Assembly: GCA_034669045.1 (NCBI GenBank)
Contig: JAXDOD010000026.1
Coordinates: 1 to 64,000, forward strand
Direction of reading: 5' to 3'
Source: VAZQ01 sp034669045
GTDB lineage: Bacteria > Pseudomonadota > Alphaproteobacteria > Rhizobiales > Xanthobacteraceae
Length of the DNA stretch: 64,000 nucleotides
The number at the start of each line of letters is the position of its first letter. The first letter of the stretch is position 1. The notes under the pieces were generated by a model that made no database searches, had not been told where the DNA came from, and saw nothing but the letters and a program-made list of their open reading frames with translations. Shown here piece by piece: positions 26,992 through 35,864 of the stretch. Made by a program: the position numbers and the translations under genes.

Positions 26992-28166
26992 AATCGATAG
27001 CTCCAGATATTGGCGGTGGTCAGGGCGGCGCAGGCACCGGCCCGCTCGCTGTCGGCTTTCTGGGCGGCGCGATCAATTCGGCTGCCGGGAGGGCACACCG
27101 CACCGCCATTGAAATGGACCAGAGGTTTCAATTGCAGGCCGCATGTTTCAGCCGGCAGCCGGACATCAATCAGGCCACCGCCCAGGCATATCGGGTCGAG
27201 CCGGCCCGGACCTACCGAAGCTTGGATGAAATGCTGGAGCAAGAGCGGCAGAGCCTCGATGCAGTGGTGATTTTGACGCCAACCGATCAGCACAGGGATC
27301 AGGTGCTCGCCTGCGTGTCGGCGGGCATGCCCGTGATCTGCGAGAAGGCCTTGGTGGCATCAAGCGCGGATGGCCAGACGATCAAGGAACGGAGTCAGGA
27401 CAAGGGCGGCTTTGTCGCGGTCACCTACAACTACACCGGTTACCCGATGCTGCGCGAACTGCGGCAACTGGTGCGGCGGGGATACCTCGGAAAAATCGAG
27501 CAGGTGCACGTCGAAATGCCGCAAGAGGGTTTTGCCAGAACCGACGTGAGCGGCAACCCCGTGGTCCCGCAGGACTGGAGGCTGCGCGACGCTCGCGTGC
27601 CGACGATTTCCCTGGATCTGGGCGTTCACACTCACATCATCGTGGATTTCCTGACCAACGAGAAGCCGGTCGAACTGGTCGCGATGAGCGACACCTACGG
27701 CAATTTCCATCAGATCGTTGACAACGTGATCTGCCTGGCCAGGTACACCAACGATGTGACGTGCAGCAACTGGTACACCAAGACCGCCTTCGGTCATCGC
27801 AACGGTCTCAAAGTCCGGCTGTTCGGCAGCGAGCGGGCGGCAGAATGGGTCCAGGAAGCGCCGGAATATCTGCACATGGCCGACAAATATGGCCATAAAT
27901 ACATGCTCGATCGCGCCAGCCCGGAAGCCACGATTTCAAATCAGGCGCGCTACACGCGCTTCAAGGCCGGTCACCCCGCCGGATTTATCGAAGCTTTCGC
28001 GAACTACTACCACGACATCGCCGATGCGTTGACCGCGCATCTGAACGGCAGCAAGCCGCACGGCAACGAGTATGTCCACGGAATCGACGAAGTTCTCGAA
28101 GGGGTCCGCATGCTTGAGGCGATCGCCGTGTCCGCTAAAGAAAGACGCTGGGTGCATGTGACGTGA
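26988..28166 (+). CDS. Gfo/Idh/MocA family oxidoreductase
   Basis: NAD(P)-dependent sugar oxidoreductase, 392 residues, GTG start inside the previous stop (GTGA). The N-terminal Rossmann fold begins LAVGFLGGAINSAAGRAHRTAI, an unusual loop in place of a plain GxGxxG. The family motif EKP appears as CEKAL (about residue 118), with the C-terminal domain carrying SLDLGVHTHIIVDFL. Substrate is unknown, probably a nucleotide sugar or glycan precursor given the operon. Coupled to the FkbM methyltransferase gene (GTGA). Confidence 0.87.
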   Translation: MKSIAPDIGGGQGGAGTGPLAVGFLGGAINSAAGRAHRTAIEMDQRFQLQAACFSRQPDINQATAQAYRVEPARTYRSLDEMLEQERQSLDAVVILTPTDQHRDQVLACVSAGMPVICEKALVASSADGQTIKERSQDKGGFVAVTYNYTGYPMLRELRQLVRRGYLGKIEQVHVEMPQEGFARTDVSGNPVVPQDWRLRDARVPTISLDLGVHTHIIVDFLTNEKPVELVAMSDTYGNFHQIVDNVICLARYTNDVTCSNWYTKTAFGHRNGLKVRLFGSERAAEWVQEAPEYLHMADKYGHKYMLDRASPEATISNQARYTRFKAGHPAGFIEAFANYYHDIADALTAHLNGSKPHGNEYVHGIDEVLEGVRMLEAIAVSAKERRWVHVT

Positions 28167-29248
28167 CCGGATTGATCCTGTCCGCCCCACACGAGCAAGA
28201 GAGGTCGGCGCAGGCCCGCCGCTTCTGTTCGGAATTCTGCGGCAAGAACGATCGACCGAAGTTCGTCCTTGGCAGGAACGTCTACGTTGAAGGCATTGTA
28301 AAATCGGCTGACGTTGAAGGCATCATCGACGATTACACCGCGGAGAAGACCTTCCTCGGGCTTCCGGTCTTCAAAACCGCAGAGATTCCGCGCGATGCCA
28401 TGGTGGTCGCCGCTGCGGGTGGCAGGCCGCTGACCGCGAAAAGGAATCTAGAGGAGGCGGGATTCGAGTGCCTGGATTATTTTTCCTTTCACAGGTGGTC
28501 CGGCCTGCCGCTGACGGAGGTCGTCTTCAATGAGGGATTTGCGGACGATTTCCATGCGCAACGATCGGAATACGAATGGATTTACGATCGGCTGCACGAT
28601 CAGGCATCGAAGGATATCTTCAGCAAGCTGGTCAGCTTTCGTCTGAAGTATGACTTGGCTCTGCTCGATGGCTTCAAGCCGATGGAGGACGTTCAGTATT
28701 TTGAAGATTTCCTGAAATTGGCGCCCGATGGGGAGACGTTTGTCGATGTGGGGGGCTTTGACGGGTTCACCAGCCGTGAATTCATCAAACGGTGTCCGGA
28801 TTACCGAGCGGTGCACGTTTTTGAACCTGAGCCGACAAACTACCAGCTTTGCAAAGCAAAGCTGCTCGCGTTCGACAACGTCCATGTCTACCAGATGGGG
28901 CTATCCGACGCGAAGCGGCGCCTGCATCTCTCCGCGCGCGGTTCAGCCTCCAAGATCAGCGAACACGGGGGAACCGCGATATCCGTCGACAGGTTGGATG
29001 ACGTTCTCGCGGACCGATCCACGTTCATGAAGATGGACATCGAGGGGGCGGAAGCCGCCGCCATCGAGGGCGCCCGAAGCACCATTGGCCGCGATGGTCC
29101 GCGCCTCGCGATAAGCGTCTATCACAATGCCGGAGATTTCTGGAGAATTCCGAGGCAAATTCTATCGATCCGCGACGACTACATGGTCATGCTCCGCCAT
29201 TACACGGAGAGCATCTACGAAACCGTCATGTTTTTTTGCCGGCCGTGA
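28163..29248 (+). CDS. FkbM family methyltransferase with extra N-terminal domain
   Basis: SAM-dependent O-methyltransferase, 361 residues. The C-terminal 190 residues are FkbM-like: DGETFVDVGGFDGFTSREFIKRCP (SAM site, about 191-214), HVFEPEPTNYQLCKAKL, ISVDRLDDVL and FMKMDIEGAEAAAIEGA. The N-terminal part (residues about 25-110) has EGIIDDYTAEKTFLGLPVFKT, which recalls the small Rossmann domain of PglD-like sugar enzymes. It is last in the coupled operon and likely methylates the finished sugar or glycan. It converges on a GT2 gene 32 bases away. Confidence 0.88.
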   Translation: MTGLILSAPHEQERSAQARRFCSEFCGKNDRPKFVLGRNVYVEGIVKSADVEGIIDDYTAEKTFLGLPVFKTAEIPRDAMVVAAAGGRPLTAKRNLEEAGFECLDYFSFHRWSGLPLTEVVFNEGFADDFHAQRSEYEWIYDRLHDQASKDIFSKLVSFRLKYDLALLDGFKPMEDVQYFEDFLKLAPDGETFVDVGGFDGFTSREFIKRCPDYRAVHVFEPEPTNYQLCKAKLLAFDNVHVYQMGLSDAKRRLHLSARGSASKISEHGGTAISVDRLDDVLADRSTFMKMDIEGAEAAAIEGARSTIGRDGPRLAISVYHNAGDFWRIPRQILSIRDDYMVMLRHYTESIYETVMFFCRP

Positions 29249-29280
29249 TCTCGCATTTCACACAGGATTGAGCCGCGCGA

Positions 29281-30222
29281 TCAACGCCAGAGCTTCCTCG
29301 TTCGCAATGCGAGGTGCAGCCGTTGGACAACCATTTCGCCAAATGATCTCGCCAGAAAGCGCCTCGTTTGCGCATCCGACCAGACACGGCGTGCGAGATT
29401 CGCCGCGAGAGCCGCGCCTTCTCGCAATCGCCCCAGAAGAATATACTGAACCAGAAACGACAACTCCAGGCGGGAGCGACCCCGCTCGATTTCGCCGGCG
29501 TATTGCGGAAACATGACTTCAAATAGCGAATAGGCAGCTCTTTCATCGCCAATGTCGACGACCTTCGACAGATTGTTCGGATGGCGCCGATAACGCGTCA
29601 GCACCTCGTCGAGATAGATGACCTCGCCGCGATGGGCGATCTCCGTGATGTAGACCCAATCGGAAACCCGCTGCAGCCCCGCGCGGATTTCGATGTCGTT
29701 CACCGCGGCACGCCGCAGCATGATTGAATTCGCGCCGACAAAGCAGCGCCGGGTCAAGAGATGCCGGACGATGTCGCCCTGAAACGGCCGCTGTCCCGGT
29801 CCCGGCTCATTATAGCGGTAGAGCGTTTTCTTGGTCCGGTCCTCAAATACCTCCATGTCATGATAGCACATGACCGCAGCGGGATTGGCTTCCATGGCCG
29901 ACACCTGTTTGACGATCTTGCCGGGAAGGAAAATATCGTCACCGGCTAGCCAGCACACGTACTCTCCCTCGATCAGGGCAGCCATCGAGCGGGCGTTCTC
30001 CGTCACGCCCAAGTTCGCGCGGTGAAATTGCGCTACGATCTTGTCCGGGTGGCGCCCCGCAAAATCGCGGACGATATTGGACGTGGCGTCTTGGGAGGCA
30101 TCGTCAGAGACGACAATGCGCAGATTTCCGTAATTTTGAGTCAGAACGCTTTCGAGTGCTTCCGCAATATATTGTTGTTGGTTGTAGCAAGGAATGCCAA
30201 CAGAAACGAGAGGCTGTTTCAT
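29281..30222 (-). CDS. Glycosyltransferase family 2
   Basis: GT-A fold glycosyltransferase of 313 residues. The start at 30222 (MKQPLVSVGIPCYNQQQYIAEAL) places the family motif at the very N-terminus; a longer frame to 30279 adds 19 residues. VVSDDASQDATSNIV and CWLAGDDIFLPGK give the nucleotide-sugar and DxD-type metal site (ADGT region replaced by GDD). It probably adds a sugar in surface polysaccharide assembly near the five-gene sugar operon. It is on the opposite strand, so separately transcribed. Confidence 0.9.
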   Translation of the reverse strand: MKQPLVSVGIPCYNQQQYIAEALESVLTQNYGNLRIVVSDDASQDATSNIVRDFAGRHPDKIVAQFHRANLGVTENARSMAALIEGEYVCWLAGDDIFLPGKIVKQVSAMEANPAAVMCYHDMEVFEDRTKKTLYRYNEPGPGQRPFQGDIVRHLLTRRCFVGANSIMLRRAAVNDIEIRAGLQRVSDWVYITEIAHRGEVIYLDEVLTRYRRHPNNLSKVVDIGDERAAYSLFEVMFPQYAGEIERGRSRLELSFLVQYILLGRLREGAALAANLARRVWSDAQTRRFLARSFGEMVVQRLHLALRTRKLWR

Positions 30223-30437
30223 AGCCCTTTTCCTGGGCACACCGGTCAATGACAGAAGCCAAGCAACCGCTTTCCGCAATATTCGATGCGGCTGGACGAG
30301 GCGCCAACTGAGTCATAAAGGCGCTTCTTGGCTTGGCAGCGAAGAATCCGCCGTCATGTAATCGATTTTCTCGAACGCGTGATCCAGGCGACAGCAAATC
30401 ACATCGACCTGTCGGTCACAAGGCGCAAGACACTCAC

Positions 30438-32027
30438 ATGGCAGGCTCTGTTCATGCAGCATCAAAGACGTCTGTCGCGTTGGCGGCTGATGTGCGATTG
30501 GCGACTGATGTGCGAAGGTTCGGCGGGCGATCGCATGATCGGAATGTGGCAAGCCACGATCAACCTCGGCTCGCCTTGACGCCCAACCCCGCCTCGGGCA
30601 CTTTCGACGACCCTGCCGACCCTCCGCCCGGTGCCACATTGAGCTATGTTGAACCGACCTCTGCGCTCTCCCCGGTGCGGCGGTTTTATCGCCAGTATCT
30701 AGACAGATTTGCCGTCATCCGGCGGGTCAAGGCGATCACGCTCGGGGCGGTGTTTGGGGTCCGGAGTGCGTTCTACTCGCACTATTATCGTGTGGCTCCA
30801 AGACTGCCGGTGTGGTGCTCGCCCACGAACATCCGGCGGCTTCGCTTCCAATACCTCGGGACCGAACTGGGGCTGATCTCGATGGGCGAGTTCCGCAAGG
30901 AACGCCCATGCCGAACCATCCAGATTGCTCCGGTCACGAAGGTGACCATTCCGGGCCCGCGCTTCGTTCGCCAGCATCCTCCCTTCGGCTATACGCCGCG
31001 CCACGTGAAACTCGAAAGCCCGGGCATCGAGGCAATCGAGCTGCGTGACGCCACCGTCATCGGCGCCAGCAACTTCGTGGTCCAGGACGACGTCGCTGTT
31101 TATCCGGATTATTTCGAGCCCGAGCGTGACGTCTGCATGTCCGAGCGCTTCGGAGCCACTGCGCTTTATCCAAGATCAAGCCGAATTCGGCACATCCTGG
31201 GACACCCGATCCAAGTTGATGCCGCCGTATCGATGGTCGGTTCTTGCACTGGAAACTATGCCCATTGGCTCACCGAAACGTTGCCGAAACTACTGGCCGT
31301 CGACCTGATCGACGAATATCGCAGCTTGCCATTGCTGGTGGACGATTGGATTCATCAGCATCACTTTGACTCCATCGACATCTTCAATCGCCACCGGCGG
31401 CAGATCGTCCGGGTTCCCGTGCACCGGCCGGTCCGCGCCCGCCGGCTGATCGAGATATCGCCGCCGTCCTTCGCCCCCCCGGAATATCGATCGGTGATCG
31501 AACGCGGGGCGTTCGAGGACGTGCCCTACAATGTTTTCAAGTTCAGCCGCGCTGCATTGAACCTGGTGCGCCGAGCGGCGCATGATCTCCCGCAGCGTTC
31601 ATCGTCACCTCTGCGCATCTTCGTTCAGAGAAAATTCTCCAAGTTCGGAAACGGCCGCTCGGTCGTCAACATCCACAAGATCGAACGCGTCGCCAGAAGG
31701 CTTGGATTTGTCGCCGTGGAGCCCGGATCGCTCAGCGTGCGGCAGCAGATCGATATTTTCCGGCGCGCGACCACGATTGTCGCGCCGATCGGCGCTGCGC
31801 TGGCGAACGCCATCTTTGTCAAACCGGGATGCAAGATCATCGCGCTGGCGCCCTATTATGAGAAGGCGAACTACTACTACTTCTCAAACCTGCTGGGCAT
31901 TCTCGGTCATGACCTGCGCTATGTCCTCGGCCCGCAAGTGATGACAGGGCCTTCCATTCATCCCCACCACCGCGATTTTCGGGTGGACATGGATGCCTTC
32001 TACGAGGCGCTCCGGGACATGAAATAG
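30438..32027 (+). CDS. Glycosyltransferase family 61 (DUF563) protein
   Basis: Glycosyltransferase of 529 residues from ATG 30438; the true start could be later, since residues 1-80 look low-complexity and unconserved. The DUF563 core runs from about residue 260: SMVGSCTGNYAHWLTETLPKLLAVDLI, then LRIFVQRKFSKFGNGRSVVN, and the C-terminal VAPIGAALANAIFVKPGCKIIALAP. These are the standard blocks of GT61. It is divergent from the GT2 gene and belongs functionally with the surface-sugar genes. Acceptor and donor are unknown. Confidence 0.82.
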   Translation: MAGSVHAASKTSVALAADVRLATDVRRFGGRSHDRNVASHDQPRLALTPNPASGTFDDPADPPPGATLSYVEPTSALSPVRRFYRQYLDRFAVIRRVKAITLGAVFGVRSAFYSHYYRVAPRLPVWCSPTNIRRLRFQYLGTELGLISMGEFRKERPCRTIQIAPVTKVTIPGPRFVRQHPPFGYTPRHVKLESPGIEAIELRDATVIGASNFVVQDDVAVYPDYFEPERDVCMSERFGATALYPRSSRIRHILGHPIQVDAAVSMVGSCTGNYAHWLTETLPKLLAVDLIDEYRSLPLLVDDWIHQHHFDSIDIFNRHRRQIVRVPVHRPVRARRLIEISPPSFAPPEYRSVIERGAFEDVPYNVFKFSRAALNLVRRAAHDLPQRSSSPLRIFVQRKFSKFGNGRSVVNIHKIERVARRLGFVAVEPGSLSVRQQIDIFRRATTIVAPIGAALANAIFVKPGCKIIALAPYYEKANYYYFSNLLGILGHDLRYVLGPQVMTGPSIHPHHRDFRVDMDAFYEALRDMK

Positions 32028-32158
32028 CCGCAGCATTTAGCAAAATGAGAGCATTAATGAGAGCATTGGAGTGACATCATGTTGGGGATTGCCGATCATA
32101 CTCGATCGACGGAGCGCCCGGCCGCGCAGCGCGAGCGCAAAGGCCAGGAGGGTTATCG

Positions 32159-32875
32159 ATGCATGCCGTTCGTTTGAAATCCCGGTTCAATCGGCTCTGC
32201 CTAGCCGTCTGCGGCGGGCTGGTTTCTGCCAACCTGGCCTTCGCCGTCGCTCAAGACAGCCGGTTCGAAATCCGCCAGGACGACGTGAACGTGGCGTTGG
32301 ATGTGCAAAACGTCCCGCGTCGCGAGGCGCTGCAACGTTTGTTGGCAAACCCGGGGATCGAGTTCAAATGGCTGAACCCGTCCGTCGCCAATGAGCTCAT
32401 CACCGGCACGTTCAACGGCACGCTGTCCGGCATCGCGCGACAACTCCTGGCGCAGACCGATTTCGTACTCGTCTATGAGCGTGCGGCTGGCACTGTTCGG
32501 ATTGCGCGCGTGCTCATCGTCGGGCGGGCCCAGTCCGGGCAAACGGCGGCAAGGCTTGCCGCACTCGAAGCGGCGATGCAATCGCCACCCATGACGCCCG
32601 ATCCTGAGGGGGCGTCCGCGGCTCCGCTCCCCGCGGCCCGGCCAAACAGCGGGGCAGGCGCGCAGCCGCTGCCGTTCGCGGGCAGCATGGCCGGCCCGCA
32701 GCCGACCCAGCCGGCGTCCATCCGATCTGCCGCCAGCGCCGCAGGGACGGTGTCCGGGCCGGTGCCCGACCCCTCCGGGCTGACGGTGCCTCGGCCAACA
32801 AGCATGGGCCAACCATTCTCGGCGCCCGTTGTCACCGCTCCGACGCGCCCCCCGCCCGCCGCCCAGGGCAAGTAG
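32159..32875 (+). CDS. Secreted protein with STN-like domain and Pro/Ala-rich tail
   Basis: Exported protein of 238 residues; AGGAGG lies 6-7 bases before the ATG. A signal peptide covers about residues 1-31 (LCLAVCGGLVSANLAFAVA). Residues about 35-125 look like a secretin/TonB short N-terminal (STN) domain: VNVALDVQNVPRREALQRLLANPGIEFKWL and ITGTFNGTLSGIARQLLAQTDFVLVYE. The last 100 residues are Pro/Ala/Gly-rich and likely disordered. There is no barrel or secretin body, so it may be a periplasmic adaptor. It heads three consecutive secreted-protein genes. Confidence 0.7.
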   Translation: MHAVRLKSRFNRLCLAVCGGLVSANLAFAVAQDSRFEIRQDDVNVALDVQNVPRREALQRLLANPGIEFKWLNPSVANELITGTFNGTLSGIARQLLAQTDFVLVYERAAGTVRIARVLIVGRAQSGQTAARLAALEAAMQSPPMTPDPEGASAAPLPAARPNSGAGAQPLPFAGSMAGPQPTQPASIRSAASAAGTVSGPVPDPSGLTVPRPTSMGQPFSAPVVTAPTRPPPAAQGK

Positions 32876-33118
32876 AACTTTGGAGGAGAGATGTTCGCGC
32901 CACAGACCGACGCGTCGGCGCAGCGGACCTCGCGCCCGGGCACGTGCTTTCCGTTGACAGTTTTGGGACTCGACGCCAATATCGACACAGCAGACTTCAA
33001 CGCCACGCTGCAGCCTAAATGCTGCGCGAAATCGATGGAATCTGAACTCTCATGGCGCTTCCAGTTGGCGGTGGATCGGGAGATCCATGGCGCGTCACCG
33101 ACCGGGAAAGGAGAATCC

Positions 33119-33589
33119 ATGACAATCCAAAGACATGGGATGCAGGTCATGCCTAGGCTGCTGACCAGCCTGCTCGGCGTTGCCGCCTGCTGCGCCGTGG
33201 CAGTGCAGCCGGCGTTCCCCCAAGATGACCCGCCAGTGTCCGCCGGGGCGGGATCGGGCACGAGCGTCCCGCAGCCGCCTGCCGAGACACCGGCCGCCGT
33301 CCCTGAAGGGGCCCCTGGTTTGATGATCTACATCGACCCGCAGACCGGAGCGATCCTCCCGGAGCCGGCTCCCGGGAGCGTGCCCCTGCAGTTGACCCCA
33401 CAGCAGCAAAACGCCTTCAGCACGTCGCATGAAGGCCTGGTCGAGGTCCCGAGCGCGGTGCCGGGTGGCGGTTTCAAGCTCGACCTCCAGGGCCGCTTCC
33501 AGAGCCCGCTGATTGGCACGGTCGATGCCAATGGCAAGGTCAGGATTCACCATCTCGGCGAGCCACCCGAGTCCGGCGACCAGAAATAG
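33119..33589 (+). CDS. Secreted post-PEP-CTERM-1-like protein
   Basis: Exported protein of 156 residues. ATG 33119 has AAGGAG upstream and puts a signal peptide (LLTSLLGVAACCAVAVQPAFP) at the N-terminus. A longer start at 32891 also has a strong GGAGGAG site but would bury the signal. The C-terminal 85 residues, with IYIDPQTGAILPEP, EGLVEVPSAVPGGGFKLDL and GRFQSPLIGTVDANGKVRIHHL, match my memory of the post-PEP-CTERM-1 domain. In many bacteria such proteins neighbour secreted metalloproteases, as here. No exosortase or PEP-CTERM tail is in the window. Confidence 0.65.
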   Translation: MTIQRHGMQVMPRLLTSLLGVAACCAVAVQPAFPQDDPPVSAGAGSGTSVPQPPAETPAAVPEGAPGLMIYIDPQTGAILPEPAPGSVPLQLTPQQQNAFSTSHEGLVEVPSAVPGGGFKLDLQGRFQSPLIGTVDANGKVRIHHLGEPPESGDQK

Positions 33590-33617
33590 CGGTTCGACAT
33601 AACCCGGGGGGTTTCCG

Positions 33618-35465
33618 ATGATGTTGCACAGGAACCGGTTGCGCAGCTTGTTGGTGGCGTCCGCGTTTTTCGGGATAGCCGTGACGGCGTCTCCTGGCGT
33701 GCAAGCCGCGACTTTCGTCATCATCAACAATGACGGCGCCGGCGAGGGGTTCAATGATCCGACGGCCGCGGCACCCGTGGGCGGGAATACCGGCACGACC
33801 ATCGGCGCCCAGCGGCTTATCGCATTCCAGCGCGCTGCGGACATCTGGAGCGCACGCCTGACCAGTCCCGTGACGATCCGGGTCCGTGCCCAGTTCGATC
33901 CGCTGACATGCAGCGCTACTTCGGCGGTGCTCGGCTCCGCCGGACCGCTCAGTTCATATCGCGATTTCAGCGGGGCTCCCGTTGCAAACACCTGGTATGC
34001 CGTCGCCCTGGCCAATGCCCTGCACGGGAGCGATCTCGACACCGCCGACGACATCAACGCCACGTTCAACAGTACGCTCGGAACCACCTGCCCGTTCCCG
34101 AGGGGCTGGTATTACGGACTGGACGGGAACCCGGGCAGCCAGATCGACTTCGTGAGCGTCCTCCTGCACGAGCTGGGCCATGGGCTGGGCTTCCTGAGCC
34201 TCGTGAATCTCTCGACGGGCGCAAAGGCTCTGGGTTTCGACGACACGTACATGCGCAACCTGGAAAACCACGGTGCCAACCCGCCAGACTATCCGAGCAT
34301 GACCGACGCCCAACGCGTCGCGGCGAGCACGTCCACGGGGAACCTGCACTGGGTGGGCACCGCCGTCAGGGCGGCCAGCGGACTCCTGACCGCCGGCAAG
34401 GTGGGTGACCATGTGCGGATGTTCGCCCCCAGTCCTCAGCAGCCGGGCTCCTCGGTGTCGCATTGGGACACGGCGCTCACCCCGGACCAGGTCATGGAAC
34501 CGAGCTACACCGTGGCTCTCCAAAACCCGATCCTCGAGCTCCCGCTCTTTCAGGACATCGGATGGACGGTGGTGCCTCCGGGTAGCAAGGATTTCAACGG
34601 CGACGGCAAGGGCGACATCCTGTGGCGCAACGATAATGGGTCGGTCGGGATGTGGCTGATGAACGGCGCCCAGATCGCCTTGAACACCGGTGTTGCGAAT
34701 GTCACGGTCGACTGGAAGATCGCCGGGATCGGCGATTTCAATGGCGACGGCAAGAGCGATATTTTGTGGCGCAACGACAGCGGATCGGTCGGGCTGTGGC
34801 TGATGAACGGTGCCCAGATCCTCTCCAACACCGGCGTCGGGTTTGTCGGTACCGTATGGAAGGTTGTCGGCACCTGTGATTTCAACGGCGACGGCAAGAG
34901 CGACATCCTGTGGCGTCACACCGACGGGACGGTCGGGATCTGGTTCATGAACGGCGCTCAGTTGGTCACGAGCTCGGGCGTGGCGAACGTCACCAATGAC
35001 TGGAAGATCGCCGGGGTCGGCGATTTCAACGGCGACGGCAGGTGCGACGTCCTGTGGCGCAACGACAACGGCTCGGTCGGGCTGTGGCTGATGAACGGCG
35101 CCCAGATCGTCTCGAACGTGGGTGTCGGGAGCGTGACGAACGACTGGAAGATCTTCGGGATCGGCGATTTCAACGCGGATTTCAAGAGTGACATCCTGTG
35201 GCGCAACGATAATGGCGCGGTCGGCGTGTGGCTGATGAACGGCGCCCAGATCGTCTCGAACCTGGGTGCCGGCAGCGTGACGGTCGATTGGAAGATCGCC
35301 GGGGACGCCGATTTCAACGGCGACGAAAAGAACGACATCCTGTGGCGCAACGACAATGGGGCAGTCGGCATGTGGCTGATGAGCGGCGCTCAGATCGTCG
35401 TGAACTCCGGTGTCGGGAGCGTCACGACCGATTGGAAGATCATCGATTTCTCAATCGCGCGCTAG
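33618..35465 (+). CDS. Secreted zinc metalloprotease-like protein with six FG-GAP/VCBS-type repeats
   Basis: Exported protein of 615 residues. A signal peptide spans residues about 10-31. The protease-like domain has HELGHGLGF at H184-F192 (HExxH zinc motif); the third metzincin His expected at position 194 is Ser, so the third ligand must differ. From residue 325 onward are six 48-residue repeats with DFNGDGKSDILWRNDNGSV (calcium-binding DxNxDGxxD, then WLMNGAQ and DWKIAG), a beta-propeller-like blade array. It probably acts on the cell surface or outside. It lies 28 bases after the post-PEP-CTERM-like gene. Confidence 0.8.
   Translation: MMLHRNRLRSLLVASAFFGIAVTASPGVQAATFVIINNDGAGEGFNDPTAAAPVGGNTGTTIGAQRLIAFQRAADIWSARLTSPVTIRVRAQFDPLTCSATSAVLGSAGPLSSYRDFSGAPVANTWYAVALANALHGSDLDTADDINATFNSTLGTTCPFPRGWYYGLDGNPGSQIDFVSVLLHELGHGLGFLSLVNLSTGAKALGFDDTYMRNLENHGANPPDYPSMTDAQRVAASTSTGNLHWVGTAVRAASGLLTAGKVGDHVRMFAPSPQQPGSSVSHWDTALTPDQVMEPSYTVALQNPILELPLFQDIGWTVVPPGSKDFNGDGKGDILWRNDNGSVGMWLMNGAQIALNTGVANVTVDWKIAGIGDFNGDGKSDILWRNDSGSVGLWLMNGAQILSNTGVGFVGTVWKVVGTCDFNGDGKSDILWRHTDGTVGIWFMNGAQLVTSSGVANVTNDWKIAGVGDFNGDGRCDVLWRNDNGSVGLWLMNGAQIVSNVGVGSVTNDWKIFGIGDFNADFKSDILWRNDNGAVGVWLMNGAQIVSNLGAGSVTVDWKIAGDADFNGDEKNDILWRNDNGAVGMWLMSGAQIVVNSGVGSVTTDWKIIDFSIAR
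34590..35453 (+). repeat. Six tandem 144-bp coding repeats
   Basis: Six in-frame units of 144 bases encode the DFNGDGKSDILWRND...WKIAG blades of the metalloprotease-like protein. Units 1, 2 and 4 keep the full DFNGDG calcium loop. Unit 5 reads DFNADF and unit 6 DFNGDE, so the last blades may bind calcium poorly. The high DNA identity favours copy-number change by recombination. Confidence 0.85.
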
Positions 35466-35864
35466 CATGATCGGTCGGCGTGGATCGCGTGTCGCAAGCC
35501 GCTTGCGCCTTGATTCGGCAGCCGCCGGTTGACGCTTGCGGCGCGGCGGCTGGGTGCGGGCGCGCGGACGATGGCGGCGCGTATCCGGCGCCATCACCAA
35601 CCTGTTTACTAATTGCATACACTGGACTGAATCTGCCTAAGTTATCATCGAAGGGTGACGCCGAGTTCTGCCTTGGCATCGGCCACCCACAAAAATAGTC
35701 ACGGGATCCAGTGGGTTAGCGAAACCCAGCGAGCGCCGCTCGGCCTTGGCACGCGGCTTGCGAACGGCTCTGCATTGATCATCGGAGTGCTCACTCCCGG
35801 CCAAGGGGAGTGAGCAGCTTGCCACATCGCCCCTCCCCGCCTCCATGCCATGAAAGGACCAACC
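35466..35864. other. Intergenic region before the BMP transporter
   Basis: About 400 bases without a credible gene. The one notable structure is a perfect 10-base stem at 35789-35815. The middle part (35600-35650) is AT-richer, with TTTACTAATTGCATACA, and may hold the promoter of the transporter operon. I do not recognise a riboswitch. Confidence 0.45.
35789..35815. promoter_or_regulatory. Perfect 10-bp hairpin in the transporter leader
   Basis: GCTCACTCCC (35789-35798) pairs with GGGAGTGAGC (35806-35815) around a 7-base loop, ending 49 bases before the likely start at 35865. It could be an operator, an attenuator, or a terminator for the gene upstream; no T-run follows. Confidence 0.45.

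Noticed and set aside
35480..35698. 72-residue frame after the metalloprotease
   Set aside because: No ribosome site and no similarity; treated as intergenic.
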